In this document: one piece after another, positions 1 through 7,456 of the stretch
Layout: every line of letters begins with the position of its first letter
How positions within the stretch are numbered: the stretch's first letter is position 1
From: Borrelia coriaceae
GTDB taxonomy: Bacteria > Spirochaetota > Spirochaetia > Borreliales > Borreliaceae
Direction: 5' to 3'
Length of the DNA: 20,414 nt
Assembly: GCF_023035295.1 (NCBI RefSeq)
Contig: NZ_CP075084.1
Span: 1 to 20,414, forward strand
The notes under the pieces: model-generated
Seen by the model: the letters and a program-made list of their open reading frames with translations, nothing else
Databases searched by the model: none
What the model was told of the DNA's origin: nothing
Made by a program: the position numbers and the translations under genes

Positions 1-25
1 TAGAATAACACCCGTTAGTATATAT
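1..25. other. left hairpin telomere motif (putative)
   Basis: Borrelia linear replicons end in covalently closed hairpins made by the telomere resolvase ResT. Its recognition sites carry a TATAAT-like box 1 and a conserved TTAGTATA-like box 3 about 14 bases from the tip. Here TAGAAT lies at 1-6 and TTAGTATA at 15-22. The opposite window end has the same arrangement on the other strand. The match is short, so this is inference from motif, position and symmetry. Confidence 0.65.
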
Positions 26-127
26 TGGCCCCCATAACAATTTTTTGTCATAATTCATATTAAAATAACTGTTTTTGAAAAAACTATGCTCTACATTTCA
101 ATACATATAATTTAAGGAGAAATTATA

Positions 128-1192
128 ATGAAAAATTTTAAAAACCTTTAGTGTTATTGCTATGATGTCTATGTTAACTAGTTGTGAACTCATTGCTGAC
201 TCTATTTCTAATCAAAATGAAATCTCATCACTAAAAACTCTAACAACAGTAGCTACAAATCAAGAAATAACAAACAAACATGACATTTCACTAGAAAACT
301 TAACAAACAAAATAAAACAAGCTATCCAAAACATAGATACCAATAACCCATCTACAAACGAAATTATTGAAATATTCAAAAATTTTTCTATTGTTAAATT
401 TGAACCTAATAACAAAAGAAACGAAATAGGCACTCACTTCAAAAAAACAGCAGAAGGATTAACAGTTCTTAAAAATGAATTAAAAGAAAAATTAACAATA
501 ATGATAATATCATTACAAACATTGAAAATGTAATAAATGCTATAAAAAAATTAGCTGAAACTACTGATAATAACAATATTGAAATTGGAGCAATTAATAA
601 TACAGGTACCAAAGCTGCAATTATTTCTAACAAAAAGAACGTTGAGGATATCATTAGCAAAATAAAAGATATAATCAAAATTGCAGAAGAAGCCCAAATA
701 AACATTGAAGCAAAAACTAATAATAATATTACTGGCAATAATATTACCTCAATTGCTGCCATTAATGGTGGTGCCGGTGCCGATCTTAAAGGCGGAGGTG
801 CTAACGAAGAAGACGTTTCCAAACTTATTGATATAATATCTCAAATTGACGCACTAGCAATGCTTAACAAAATAGCACATGCTACAACAAACGTTAATAA
901 CGGTTATATTAACGAAACCAATAACGATGCTGGTCAATTAATCGTTGGTAGAACTCTTAATACTAATGGTGTCGGTGCAAAAAGTAACGCTGACTTTGCT
1001 GCTGCTATTGCACTAAAAGCTATGAGTAAAGACGGTAAATTCGCTGGACATAAAAATGGTAATAACACTGAATATGCAAAAAATATTCAAAAAGCTGCAG
1101 CTACTGCCATTAGCAAGGTAGTAACCGCAATCGATACAATTATTATAGATATATTAAACGCTGAACTTAATAAAATTAAAACTAAATCTTAA
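128..1192 (+). pseudogene. divergent Vlp-like lipoprotein pseudogene
   Basis: A Shine-Dalgarno AAGGAG (114-119) precedes ATG at 128, but the frame stops after seven codons. A one-base shift in the A/T-rich run at about 138-146 restores a lipoprotein signal ending in the lipobox MLTSC. That frame runs to 533. A second shift near 490-500 leads into a frame open to 1192. The joined product of about 350 residues has Vlp hallmarks: an EIGTHFKK segment like the Vlp VGKYFK region, then AIALKAMSKDGKFAG and a C-terminal helix of the TAIDTIIIDIL type. The signal peptide differs from the MKINIKNI leader of every other vlp here, and the gene lies on the opposite strand, nearest the left telomere. It is therefore a divergent Vlp-family member, now broken, unless the two shifts are sequencing errors. 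Confidence 0.75.
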
Positions 1193-1211
1193 ATAAAGAT
1201 AAAATTATCTA

Positions 1212-1255
1212 AAAAGCGCTAATATATAATAACAAATATTTATTTTAGCGCTTTT
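1212..1255 (+). terminator. intrinsic terminator after Vlp-like pseudogene
   Basis: A perfect 11-bp stem, AAAAGCGCTAA (1212-1222) with TTAGCGCTTTT (1245-1255), encloses a 22-nt AT-rich loop and ends in a T run. It begins 19 bases after the stop codon at 1192. Its intact state suggests the upstream gene decayed recently. Confidence 0.8.
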
Positions 1256-1463
1256 ATCTAAAGCTTTTAAAAATAAATATTGAATATCTTAAGACCAATT
1301 TCACAATACCAACTAAAACCCAAATTAATTAGTAAAATTCCAAATACTATTAAAACTTAATCTAATACATCTTCAACAAAAAAAATATTGATTTTGACAT
1401 AAAATTATCATTTATAATATGAACTTAAAAAGAAAAGAAAGGTTACTCTTCATTTAAAAGAGT

Positions 1464-1775
1464 TTATTTAAAGATTAATGTCAATAAAATTCCTACACAT
1501 ATAGTAATAATTGTTCCTAACATCCAATTATGCACTTTTAATGTACTCCTAAACTCCATTTTATTAATTTCTATGTCTTTTCTTACATTATCTATCTTAT
1601 TATCTAAATCCTTAATATCTGATTTTAGATTTGACTCTACTTTTTCTAGTTTAAGATTAAATGTATTTTCTAAATACTCAATATCCTTATACGTTAACTC
1701 ATTCCTATAGTACCTATAAGATAAATCAATAGCAATATCTCTATCAATTCCTGCTTTAATCTGCTGAAACTGCAA
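1464..1775 (-). pseudogene. bdr: Bdr-family protein, 5'-truncated
   Basis: The 103 codons match the Bdr (Borrelia direct repeat) family. They carry the conserved block IKAGIDRDIAIDLSYRYYRNEL, a short coiled coil (KLEKVESNLKSDIKDLDNKI) and a C-terminal membrane helix (WMLGTIITICVGILLTLIF). Compared with the intact paralogue at 19504-20064, the first 14 or so residues (MGLPQTIGITRQMV) are missing. An in-frame TAA lies four codons before the first possible start, which would be TTG at 1775, and no Shine-Dalgarno is visible. The central repeat region is also much shorter than in the paralogue. A perfect inverted repeat begins just upstream and may mark the rearrangement that removed the start. 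Translation from TTG is possible but unlikely. A 6-bp hairpin (1445-1463) follows the stop codon. Confidence 0.7.
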
Positions 1776-1795
1776 ATCAATATGTTAAAGAATTA

Positions 1796-1847
1796 GCAAA
1801 GAGTATAACCATAGTTTATAAAATATAAATATGGTTATACTCTTTGC
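1796..1847. repeat. perfect 18-bp inverted repeat
   Basis: GCAAAGAGTATAACCATA (1796-1813) is exactly inverted at 1830-1847 around a 16-nt AT-rich loop. It lies between the damaged 5' end of bdr and the terminator of the next gene. No T run follows on either strand, so terminator function is doubtful. It could be a rearrangement scar or a protein-binding dyad. Confidence 0.8.
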
Positions 1848-1943
1848 AAGAATCATAAATAATGCTAATCTATCAAATTAAATAAAACTTAATATTAAAA
1901 AGTAAAAAATAGATAAATAGCCTATTTACTTTAAACAACAAAT

Positions 1944-1978
1944 AGGAATCTAGGTCATATTATATGACCTAGATTCCT
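1944..1978 (-). terminator. hairpin terminator of the PFam54-like gene
   Basis: A perfect 16-bp stem, AGGAATCTAGGTCATA (1944-1959) with 1963-1978, encloses a 3-nt loop. It starts 22 bases beyond the stop of the minus-strand gene ending at 2000. On that strand it is followed by ATTTGTTGTTT, so it probably acts as a rho-independent terminator. Confidence 0.75.
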
Positions 1979-1999
1979 TTATTCTCATAAAACTTAAAA

Positions 2000-2860
2000 T
2001 TACTTAATTTTATCTATTAGAGATATAATCTTATCAGACACCCCTTGAATTCCTGGTATCTCAACTGTAATAAGATTTTTATATCTTTCACTAATATAAC
2101 TTATCAATCTTTTACTGTCAGAATCAATACCTTCTTTCTTTGCTTTATAAGCTACTATAATAGCATCTACACTCTTTTTCCAAGTTAATCTTTGTAATTG
2201 AATCTCTTCAAGTTTTGATTTAATTTCTCTTAAATCATCAAGACTTAATTGATCTAATTTGTCTTTATTCTTATCTAACTTACTAATTACTCTCTCAAAG
2301 TTAAATTGAAGATATACTATTCCAGAATCCATTATATCTATAAGCCATGTACCTTTATTTTGACCATCTGTTCCTATCTTGTTAAGAATTTCTGCAAATT
2401 CCTTTATCCTTTCTTTATCGTATAATAAAGATGAATAAAATAATCTTCTTAAATCCTTATTCAAATCATCATCTAATGCCTTATTAGTAACCCCATCTGT
2501 TACTGCTTTAAACACTACTTCCTTCATACCATATTGACTTTCATCTTCAACTTCTTTCTTATCTGAATTTATTAGTCCCATACCAATATTAACATCTTTT
2601 TTAATGGCAGCTATTAATTCCTCTTTCTCATCTTTGATTACAGGACCTGCTTCTACTACCTCTTCAACAGGAGCTTTATTAACCTCTTCTGAAAAATCAC
2701 CATTACTAATAATATTTTTTATTCTTTCATCTCCCTGAACACCATTGTCAACCGCTCCTACCGCATCTCTGGTTTCCCCTTTATCCAATAATTTAGAATT
2801 TACATCACATGATACTAATCCTATAATTAATAATATAAATATAAATAATTTTTTTCTCAT
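2000..2860 (-). CDS. surface lipoprotein, PFam54/CspA-like
   Basis: This is a 286-residue predicted outer-membrane lipoprotein. The start is ATG at 2860, because AAGGAG (2868-2873) sits 7 bases upstream. A GTG two codons earlier is less likely. A basic, hydrophobic signal ends at LVSC (Cys18). Residues 19-120 are acidic and low in complexity, as in tethers. Residues about 125-265 are helical, with DLRRLFYSSLLYDKERIKEF, then an ISKLDKNKDKLDQLS stretch and IKSKLEEIQLQRLTWKKS. This spacing resembles the remembered Lyme Borrelia CspA sequence (RTLYSSLDYKKENIEK and KSNLEIKQRLKKTLNE), the PFam54 group. Several members of that group bind complement regulators or complement components. Family membership rests on recalled similarity, and the ligand is unknown. 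The gene is monocistronic, with its own terminator. Confidence 0.7.
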   Translation of the reverse strand: MRKKLFIFILLIIGLVSCDVNSKLLDKGETRDAVGAVDNGVQGDERIKNIISNGDFSEEVNKAPVEEVVEAGPVIKDEKEELIAAIKKDVNIGMGLINSDKKEVEDESQYGMKEVVFKAVTDGVTNKALDDDLNKDLRRLFYSSLLYDKERIKEFAEILNKIGTDGQNKGTWLIDIMDSGIVYLQFNFERVISKLDKNKDKLDQLSLDDLREIKSKLEEIQLQRLTWKKSVDAIIVAYKAKKEGIDSDSKRLISYISERYKNLITVEIPGIQGVSDKIISLIDKIK

Positions 2861-2875
2861 AAACACTCTCCTTTC

Positions 2876-3302
2876 TTAATTAAGAATCATTATTAATTTA
2901 AAATATATACCATTTAGTCTAAAATACAAATTACTTACAGCAAAATTATTTATTTTTTCTTCATCCTTACTCTTAAGTATACATATCCCCTCTATGACTC
3001 TTTGAAAGAAAGATAAAATCTTATCATTATTGATTAATAATTCTGCTCAAACTTTCTAACAATAAATTAACATTGTAATTCTTAACCAATTATTAATTTT
3101 TATGTAGTCTATCTCTATATTTTAATTAGTAGCATGTTTATACACAGCAACTAGTGTATTCAATAATGTTAGCAAAAGTTGTTACCCTAGTGTAGTGATT
3201 TTCATTCAAATTGATAATATATCAATCCTTTTGCCCTATACAAATTAATTTAATTGAAAATCCATAACTATATAATAAAGATCTTTACAATTCAAAAAAC
3301 AC
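2876..3302. other. intergenic region, possible decayed coding remnant
   Basis: No convincing gene is present. On the minus strand 2876-3046 is open for 57 codons without a start. It contains a protein-like stretch (ILSFFQRVIEGICILKSKDE), and a shift of frame upstream continues into NVNLLLESLS. This may be the tail of a degraded gene. Its stop lies just beyond the Shine-Dalgarno of the following lipoprotein. The rest is AT-rich with short dyads, for example ATTGAT...ATCAAT near 3211-3227. Confidence 0.3.
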
Positions 3303-3365
3303 CTTTCAAATTTAGTTATGTCATTTATTTATATATTCTTAGGAAGACATAACTAAATTTGAAAG
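3303..3365. repeat. perfect 20-bp inverted repeat
   Basis: CTTTCAAATTTAGTTATGTC (3303-3322) is exactly inverted at 3346-3365 around a 23-nt loop. It lies just beyond the terminator of the broken lipoprotein gene. It has no T run, so it is more likely a dyad or the scar of an insertion than a terminator. Confidence 0.8.
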
Positions 3366-3390
3366 AACTCACTTAAATAAAATAATTTTT

Positions 3391-3418
3391 AAAAAAGGTC
3401 TTCCTTAAAAGGAAGACC
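3391..3418 (-). terminator. intrinsic terminator of coiled-coil lipoprotein gene
   Basis: GGTCTTCC (3397-3404) pairs with GGAAGACC (3411-3418) around a 6-nt loop. On the minus strand the stem is followed directly by a run of six T (3391-3396). It serves the lipoprotein gene whose frame ends at 3460. Confidence 0.85.
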
Positions 3419-3459
3419 CTCCATTCCAAACAGCAATATAAACCCGACTTTTTCTACCA

Positions 3460-4397
3460 TCAAAGACTATCTAAAGCAGCTCTTACTGCATCAATGGGAT
3501 CCTTTATATTTTTCTTTTCTCCAATTGCTCCATTTAACTTTATAACAGCAGATTCTAATTGACTTAAAGCATTTCTTGCATAGCGTTGTGAATCCCTAGA
3601 TAATTGTAATAATAACCCATTGCTAACCTCTCTGAAAAAGTAACGACCACCTTTACGTGCTTCATTTTCTAACCTTTTAGTAATAGCTTCTGTTAAAGTT
3701 TCTCCAGCTTTATTAAAGAAAAATTCTGAAGATTTTAGTTCACTTATTGTACTAACAACTTGACTCATCAGTCTTTCAATATCAAGACTTATCTTTAATT
3801 GATTTTGCAATCGATTTAGTTTACTAATCTTTTCTAGATTCCCCTTATAATCCTCACTCCTCAAAGATCTTACTTCAGTCTGAATTTTAGACATTATACT
3901 ATGAAAATCAACTTCTAATTGTTCATATTCATTTTTAAGTTTATGTGCATCCTCAATTAATTTTGAGGATGATATAGAACGCTCTTTAAGAAGATTTTTT
4001 ACTTTTTCAATCTCTACTTGTGCTTTCTTCTCCTCATCAGTCCTTGCGACTAAATCCTCTTTTTTATCTCTATTTTTTCTTCTTGAGAATACATCCTAAT
4101 CGCTGAATTATTATCATTAACAGGCTTCTCAAAAACCTCATTATTCAATCCACCAACAGGAACTACTGGAACAGCCTGCACAACTTGTTGTACTCCTTTT
4201 TCAATCCTTTTAACAATACCTACTTGTTTTTCTTTATCCTCTTGATTTTCTTCTATAGATTTTAAATTTTCTACCTTGTTATTTTCTTCTAAAAACTTTT
4301 CTCTTGCTTTGCCTAGCAATTCATTTAAAGCATTTATATCACATGATAGAAAACACAATAGTATCAACATACATATTACCAAAATGTTCTTCTTCAT
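3460..4397 (-). pseudogene. coiled-coil lipoprotein, single-base frameshift
   Basis: ATG at 4397 has a strong GGAGG (4403-4407) 5 bases upstream. The signal ends at the lipobox FLSC. The first frame runs to a TAG at 4050-4052. Adding one A to either of two six-A tracts (minus-strand runs at 4073-4078 and 4060-4065) joins it without a stop to the frame ending at 3460, giving about 312 residues. The joined protein has a lipid anchor, an acidic linker, a PVVPVGG stretch, then long heptad-rich helices (EDAHKLKNEYEQLEVDF onward) and the ending DPIDAVRAALDSL. I do not recognise the family with confidence. AREKFLEEN after the anchor recalls several Borrelia plasmid lipoproteins. It could be a real null, a phase-variable gene or a homopolymer sequencing error. 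An intact promoter-proximal ORF, Shine-Dalgarno and terminator argue for a recent event. Confidence 0.7.
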
Positions 4398-4407
4398 ATT
4401 TCCCTCC

Positions 4408-4810
4408 GGGGATGTCAATTTATTTAATTATCAAATCTCTACATTGAAATACAATAATTATTGGTAAATATATACATTTTATTTTAAATTTCAAATAAAT
4501 TAATTAAATTAATACAAATTATCGATATGACATGCTTATAAGGTCTTAAATAACTATTTAAATAAATAAAACTTATACAATACAACGAAAATATAAAAAA
4601 ACAAGTTTAACATAACTGTTATAATTAGTTACATACAATTTAAACTGTTAAAATAAACAATTAACATTGACCTTTAACTGCCAAAGAATTTTACTTATAT
4701 ACTAAGCAAAACTAATCTCATGCAACTATCAAGATATAGTTAATAAATTAAATAATTAAAAATAATTAACTATATCCTGTTTTAGTATAAGCTTTATATC
4801 ACTACCCATA
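4408..4810. other. AT-rich intergenic region
   Basis: No gene is visible. The region is very AT-rich and holds one dyad (4733-4776, listed separately). A minus-strand promoter for the coiled-coil lipoprotein should lie just above 4408, but I cannot pick convincing -35 and -10 boxes. The short plus-strand frame across 4276-4467 is antisense to the lipoprotein gene and is not credible. Confidence 0.5.
4733..4776. repeat. 12-bp inverted repeat
   Basis: GATATAGTTAAT (4733-4744) is exactly inverted at 4765-4776 around a 20-nt AT loop. It lies just before the vlp fragment that opens the archive on this side. Its function is unknown. Confidence 0.6.
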
Positions 4811-4975
4811 TCAAAAAAAGAAGTCATTATCTAAATTAGCTAGTGAGGATAAGAAGGTATTTTGATTTTTAAGGTTTTCTAATTCCTCACCAGAATTATT
4901 ACAAGAAAGGAATAGAAAGATAAATAATCTTGTACAAATACTTCTTAATCTAATATTTTTAATATTTATTTTCAT
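4811..4975 (-). pseudogene. vlp: vlp 5' fragment, truncated
   Basis: From ATG at 4975 the first 50 or so codons are unmistakably Vlp: the MKINIKNIRL leader, the lipobox FLSC at Cys25, then a GEELENLKNQNTF segment and SLANLDNDF. The homology then ends in TTTTTTTGA and unrelated AT-rich DNA follows, so only 54 residues remain. The leader upstream, with the TTTAACTAAAGG element seen before other cassettes, is also present. This looks like the residue of a deletion or incomplete recombination at the edge of the archive. It keeps exactly the part of the gene that serves as upstream homology in cassette exchange. Confidence 0.9.
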
Positions 4976-5029
4976 ATATTACTACACCCTTTTAACCCTA
5001 CCTTTAACTAAAGGTATTAGATAAAACAA

Positions 5030-5066
5030 AAGAGAAACTACTCTCATATAGAGAAACGTTTTCCTT
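5030..5066 (-). terminator. weak terminator hairpin after vlp (5120-6157)
   Basis: AAGAGAAAC (5030-5038) and GTTTTCCTT (5058-5066) pair with one mismatch, with extra CTCT/AGAG pairing inside. On the minus strand it is followed by a T-rich tract. It is a degraded version of the AAGGGAAAC/GTTTCCCTT terminators between the other cassettes. Confidence 0.5.
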
Positions 5067-5119
5067 AAATAACTTTATTATTTTGTTTGCTGATCTTTTT
5101 CCAAATTTTATTTACGTTC

Positions 5120-6157
5120 CTACTTAGTATTTCCAGATTCACTTGTATCTGCTGACATATCTCCTTGTTTAATTGCTGCCAATGCCTCACTTATTGCTTT
5201 TAAAGCAGTATCAACAGTATTTCTTATTGCAATTACAAGAGTGCTTAATGTCTTATTTACTGCACTTGCTGCTGCATTTTTAACTATAGCAACAGCATTC
5301 TCAGCACTAGTGTTACCAGCAAATTTACCATTCTTAGTCATTGCTCGAAGTGCTATAGCTCCTGCTACAACTGCATCATTAGCATCAGCTACAGCATTAA
5401 CACTATCATGAGTGGTATTATTCTTAGCTAACGTAGCAGCTGCACCACCTTCTTTAACTATAGCTTTTAAAATGTCAGCACCAGTTACGGCTCCTACTGC
5501 TTTAGCTGCATCAGTTGCTGCTTCTTTTGCATTAGCATGAGCAGTACCAGCCTGATTATTAGCAAATAAATTACCTGCACTATCATTATTATTAGCTCTT
5601 GGAGTCTGACCATCTTTAGCTTTCAAATTATTACCAGCCTCAGGATTCCCTTTTGCAAGAACCACATTTACAATAGTCTGAATTGCCTTTATTAATTTAT
5701 CAACCTCACCAGGCTTACCTCCACTATTTTTGGCCTCCATATTACCAAGTAATTCAGCACCTTCTTCAACCTTTGACGCTTCCTTAGCACCCTCTTCTAT
5801 TTTTACTAATTGCTCAATAAATTGAGCAACCTTTTCTTTTACCTTTGGATAATGACCATACTTTTCTGCAACATTTTTTAACTTATCTTGAACGTTTTTC
5901 ATAGTAGATTCAATTTTGCTAAAATAACCACCAATATCATCTTTTTTAGTCTCAGCTTTAATTCCTAAAGAATCAGTAACAATATCTCCAAAATAAGTAA
6001 AAACATCTAAGAAATCTTGTCTTAAATTAGCTAGTGAGGAAAAGAAGTTATTTTTATTCTCAAGTTCTTCTATTCCACTATTACAAGAAAGGAATAGGAA
6101 GATAAATAATGTTGCACAAATACTTTTTACTTTAATATTTTTAATATTTATTTTCAT
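5120..6157 (-). CDS. vlp: variable large protein (Vlp), DSLGI type
   Basis: This is an intact 345-residue Vlp, a surface-exposed lipoprotein of the Vmp/VlsE superfamily and an antigenic-variation coat protein. The MKINIKNI signal ends at the lipobox FLSC (Cys25). It continues with SLANLRQDFLDVFTYFGDIV and TDSLGI, the helical ETKKDDIGGYF region, an Ala/Asn-rich central variable part, the family block GAVTGADILKAI, IALRAMTKNGKFAG, and the closing helix LSTLVIAIRNTVD. With the genes at 11103 and 13166 it forms one sequence group, also sharing an IKQGDMS/VKQGDMS tail. A GAGG lies 10 bases before the start. No promoter is recognisable, so it is probably a silent donor cassette. Confidence 0.93.
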   Translation of the reverse strand: MKINIKNIKVKSICATLFIFLFLSCNSGIEELENKNNFFSSLANLRQDFLDVFTYFGDIVTDSLGIKAETKKDDIGGYFSKIESTMKNVQDKLKNVAEKYGHYPKVKEKVAQFIEQLVKIEEGAKEASKVEEGAELLGNMEAKNSGGKPGEVDKLIKAIQTIVNVVLAKGNPEAGNNLKAKDGQTPRANNNDSAGNLFANNQAGTAHANAKEAATDAAKAVGAVTGADILKAIVKEGGAAATLAKNNTTHDSVNAVADANDAVVAGAIALRAMTKNGKFAGNTSAENAVAIVKNAAASAVNKTLSTLVIAIRNTVDTALKAISEALAAIKQGDMSADTSESGNTK

Positions 6158-6215
6158 AAGTTATGTGCCTCTTTCTTCTCCTTTCCTTTAACTAAAAAGA
6201 CTAGATACAATAAAA

Positions 6216-6252
6216 AAGGGAAACTACTCCTATAAAAAGCAGTGTTTCCCTT
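6216..6252 (-). terminator. terminator between vlp cassettes
   Basis: AAGGGAAAC (6216-6224) pairs with GTTTCCCTT (6244-6252). The minus strand then runs into TTTTTTATTG. It terminates the vlp that ends at 6293. Confidence 0.8.
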
Positions 6253-6292
6253 AAACGAACTTATTATTTAGTCTATTTCTTATTAATTCTAA

Positions 6293-7330
6293 TTAGTTAC
6301 TGGTTGCAATGCCTCTATCATCAGAAGTTACAGGATCGATATTAGCATTAATATTCATAACTTTTTTAACTTCTTTAAGTCCTTCATCAATTGTTTTTCT
6401 TATTGCTATTGTGAGTGTATCTAATGCCTTAGTTAACGCGCTTGTCACTGCTCCATCTAATATTTTTTTTGCCTCAGAAGCACTACTTCCATTAGCAAAC
6501 TTACCCTCCTTAGCCATCGCTCTTAATGCTATACCTCCTGCTACTTCCGCATCTTTAGGAGCAGTAACACCAGAACTAGAATTCTTAGCTAGCTTAGCAG
6601 CATCACCATTATCTTTAACCATGGCTTGTAATATGTCAGCACCTGTTACTGCCCCAATAGCTTTAGCCGCGTCAGCTGCTGCTTTTTTGTCATCGGAGCC
6701 CGCACTAGCATTAGCAAATAGCTTTACTGAGCCATCACTATTCCTTTCGGTAGAGCCATCTTCAGCCTTTTTATTATCACCAGCATCGGCTTTACCTTTA
6801 TCTTTAAGTACTACTCCTACAATTGATTTAATTCCTTGAACCAATTTGTCAACACCAATACCTACAGCCCCAGCAGCAGCACTAGCAGCAACATTACCAA
6901 TCGGAGCAGTAGCATCAGTACCAATAGCCTCACTAACGGTCTTTGCTCCCTCAATTATCTTATCAAGTTTTTCATTTAAAGCTTTTACAGCAGCCTCAAC
7001 TGTAGAAGCATTAGGATTTTCTTGATTCTTCATATCAGTAACAATATTATTAAGACCTGTCTTAACACCTTGTACAGTCTCTTGAATATTCTTAAAGTAA
7101 TTTCCAACCTCAGACTTTTTAGTATTAGGATTAAATCCTAAAACACCACCAAGTGAATCTCCAAAAGAAGTGAAGACAGATAAGAAGTCATTACCTAAAT
7201 TAGCAAGTGAAGAGTAAAACTGCTTTTCCCTCTGAAGTTCTTCTATCCCATTATTACAAGAAAGGAATAAAGAAATAAATAACGTTGCACAAATACTTTT
7301 TATACTAATATTTTTAATATTTATTTTCAT
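6293..7330 (-). CDS. vlp: variable large protein (Vlp), GGVLGFN type
   Basis: This intact 345-codon Vlp has the archive-standard leader and the lipobox FLSC. It belongs to the second body type: NLGNDFLSVFTSFGDSLGG, then VLGFN, KKSEVGNYFKNIQ, an IIEGAKTVSEAIG helix and a GAVTGADILQAM block. The end carries LDTLTIAIRKTIDEGLKEV followed by a divergent tail (MNINANIDPVTSDDRGIATS). The central segment (about 145-260) is rich in Ala, Gly, Asp and Lys and is where members differ most, as expected of surface loops. Upstream the ribosome site reads GGGTGCACG rather than GGAGGCACG, weaker than in some sister cassettes. Confidence 0.93.
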   Translation of the reverse strand: MKINIKNISIKSICATLFISLFLSCNNGIEELQREKQFYSSLANLGNDFLSVFTSFGDSLGGVLGFNPNTKKSEVGNYFKNIQETVQGVKTGLNNIVTDMKNQENPNASTVEAAVKALNEKLDKIIEGAKTVSEAIGTDATAPIGNVAASAAAGAVGIGVDKLVQGIKSIVGVVLKDKGKADAGDNKKAEDGSTERNSDGSVKLFANASAGSDDKKAAADAAKAIGAVTGADILQAMVKDNGDAAKLAKNSSSGVTAPKDAEVAGGIALRAMAKEGKFANGSSASEAKKILDGAVTSALTKALDTLTIAIRKTIDEGLKEVKKVMNINANIDPVTSDDRGIATSN

Positions 7331-7383
7331 ATATTACGTGCACCCTTTTCCCCATTTTTTAACTAAGAGACTAGATATAACAA

Positions 7384-7420
7384 AAGGAAAACGACTCTCA
7401 TATAGAGCAGTGTTTCCCTT
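7384..7420 (-). terminator. terminator between vlp cassettes
   Basis: AAGGAAAAC (7384-7392) pairs with GTTTCCCTT (7412-7420) with one mismatch, strengthened by inner CTCT/AGAG pairing. It serves the vlp ending at 7457. Confidence 0.65.
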
Positions 7421-7456
7421 AAATGACATTATTATCTAGTTTATTTATTTTTTTAC

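Noticed and set aside
106..111. TATAAT upstream of the left pseudogene as a -10 box
   Set aside because: Transcription would start at about 118, inside the Shine-Dalgarno at 114-119. The nearest TTGAAA (75-80) is 25 bases away, too far for a -35 box.
469..822. Minus-strand frame of hydrophobic residues opposite the left Vlp-like pseudogene
   Set aside because: It is antisense to the frame that carries Vlp motifs. Hydrophobicity is a by-product of reading Asn/Lys/Ile-rich codons in reverse.
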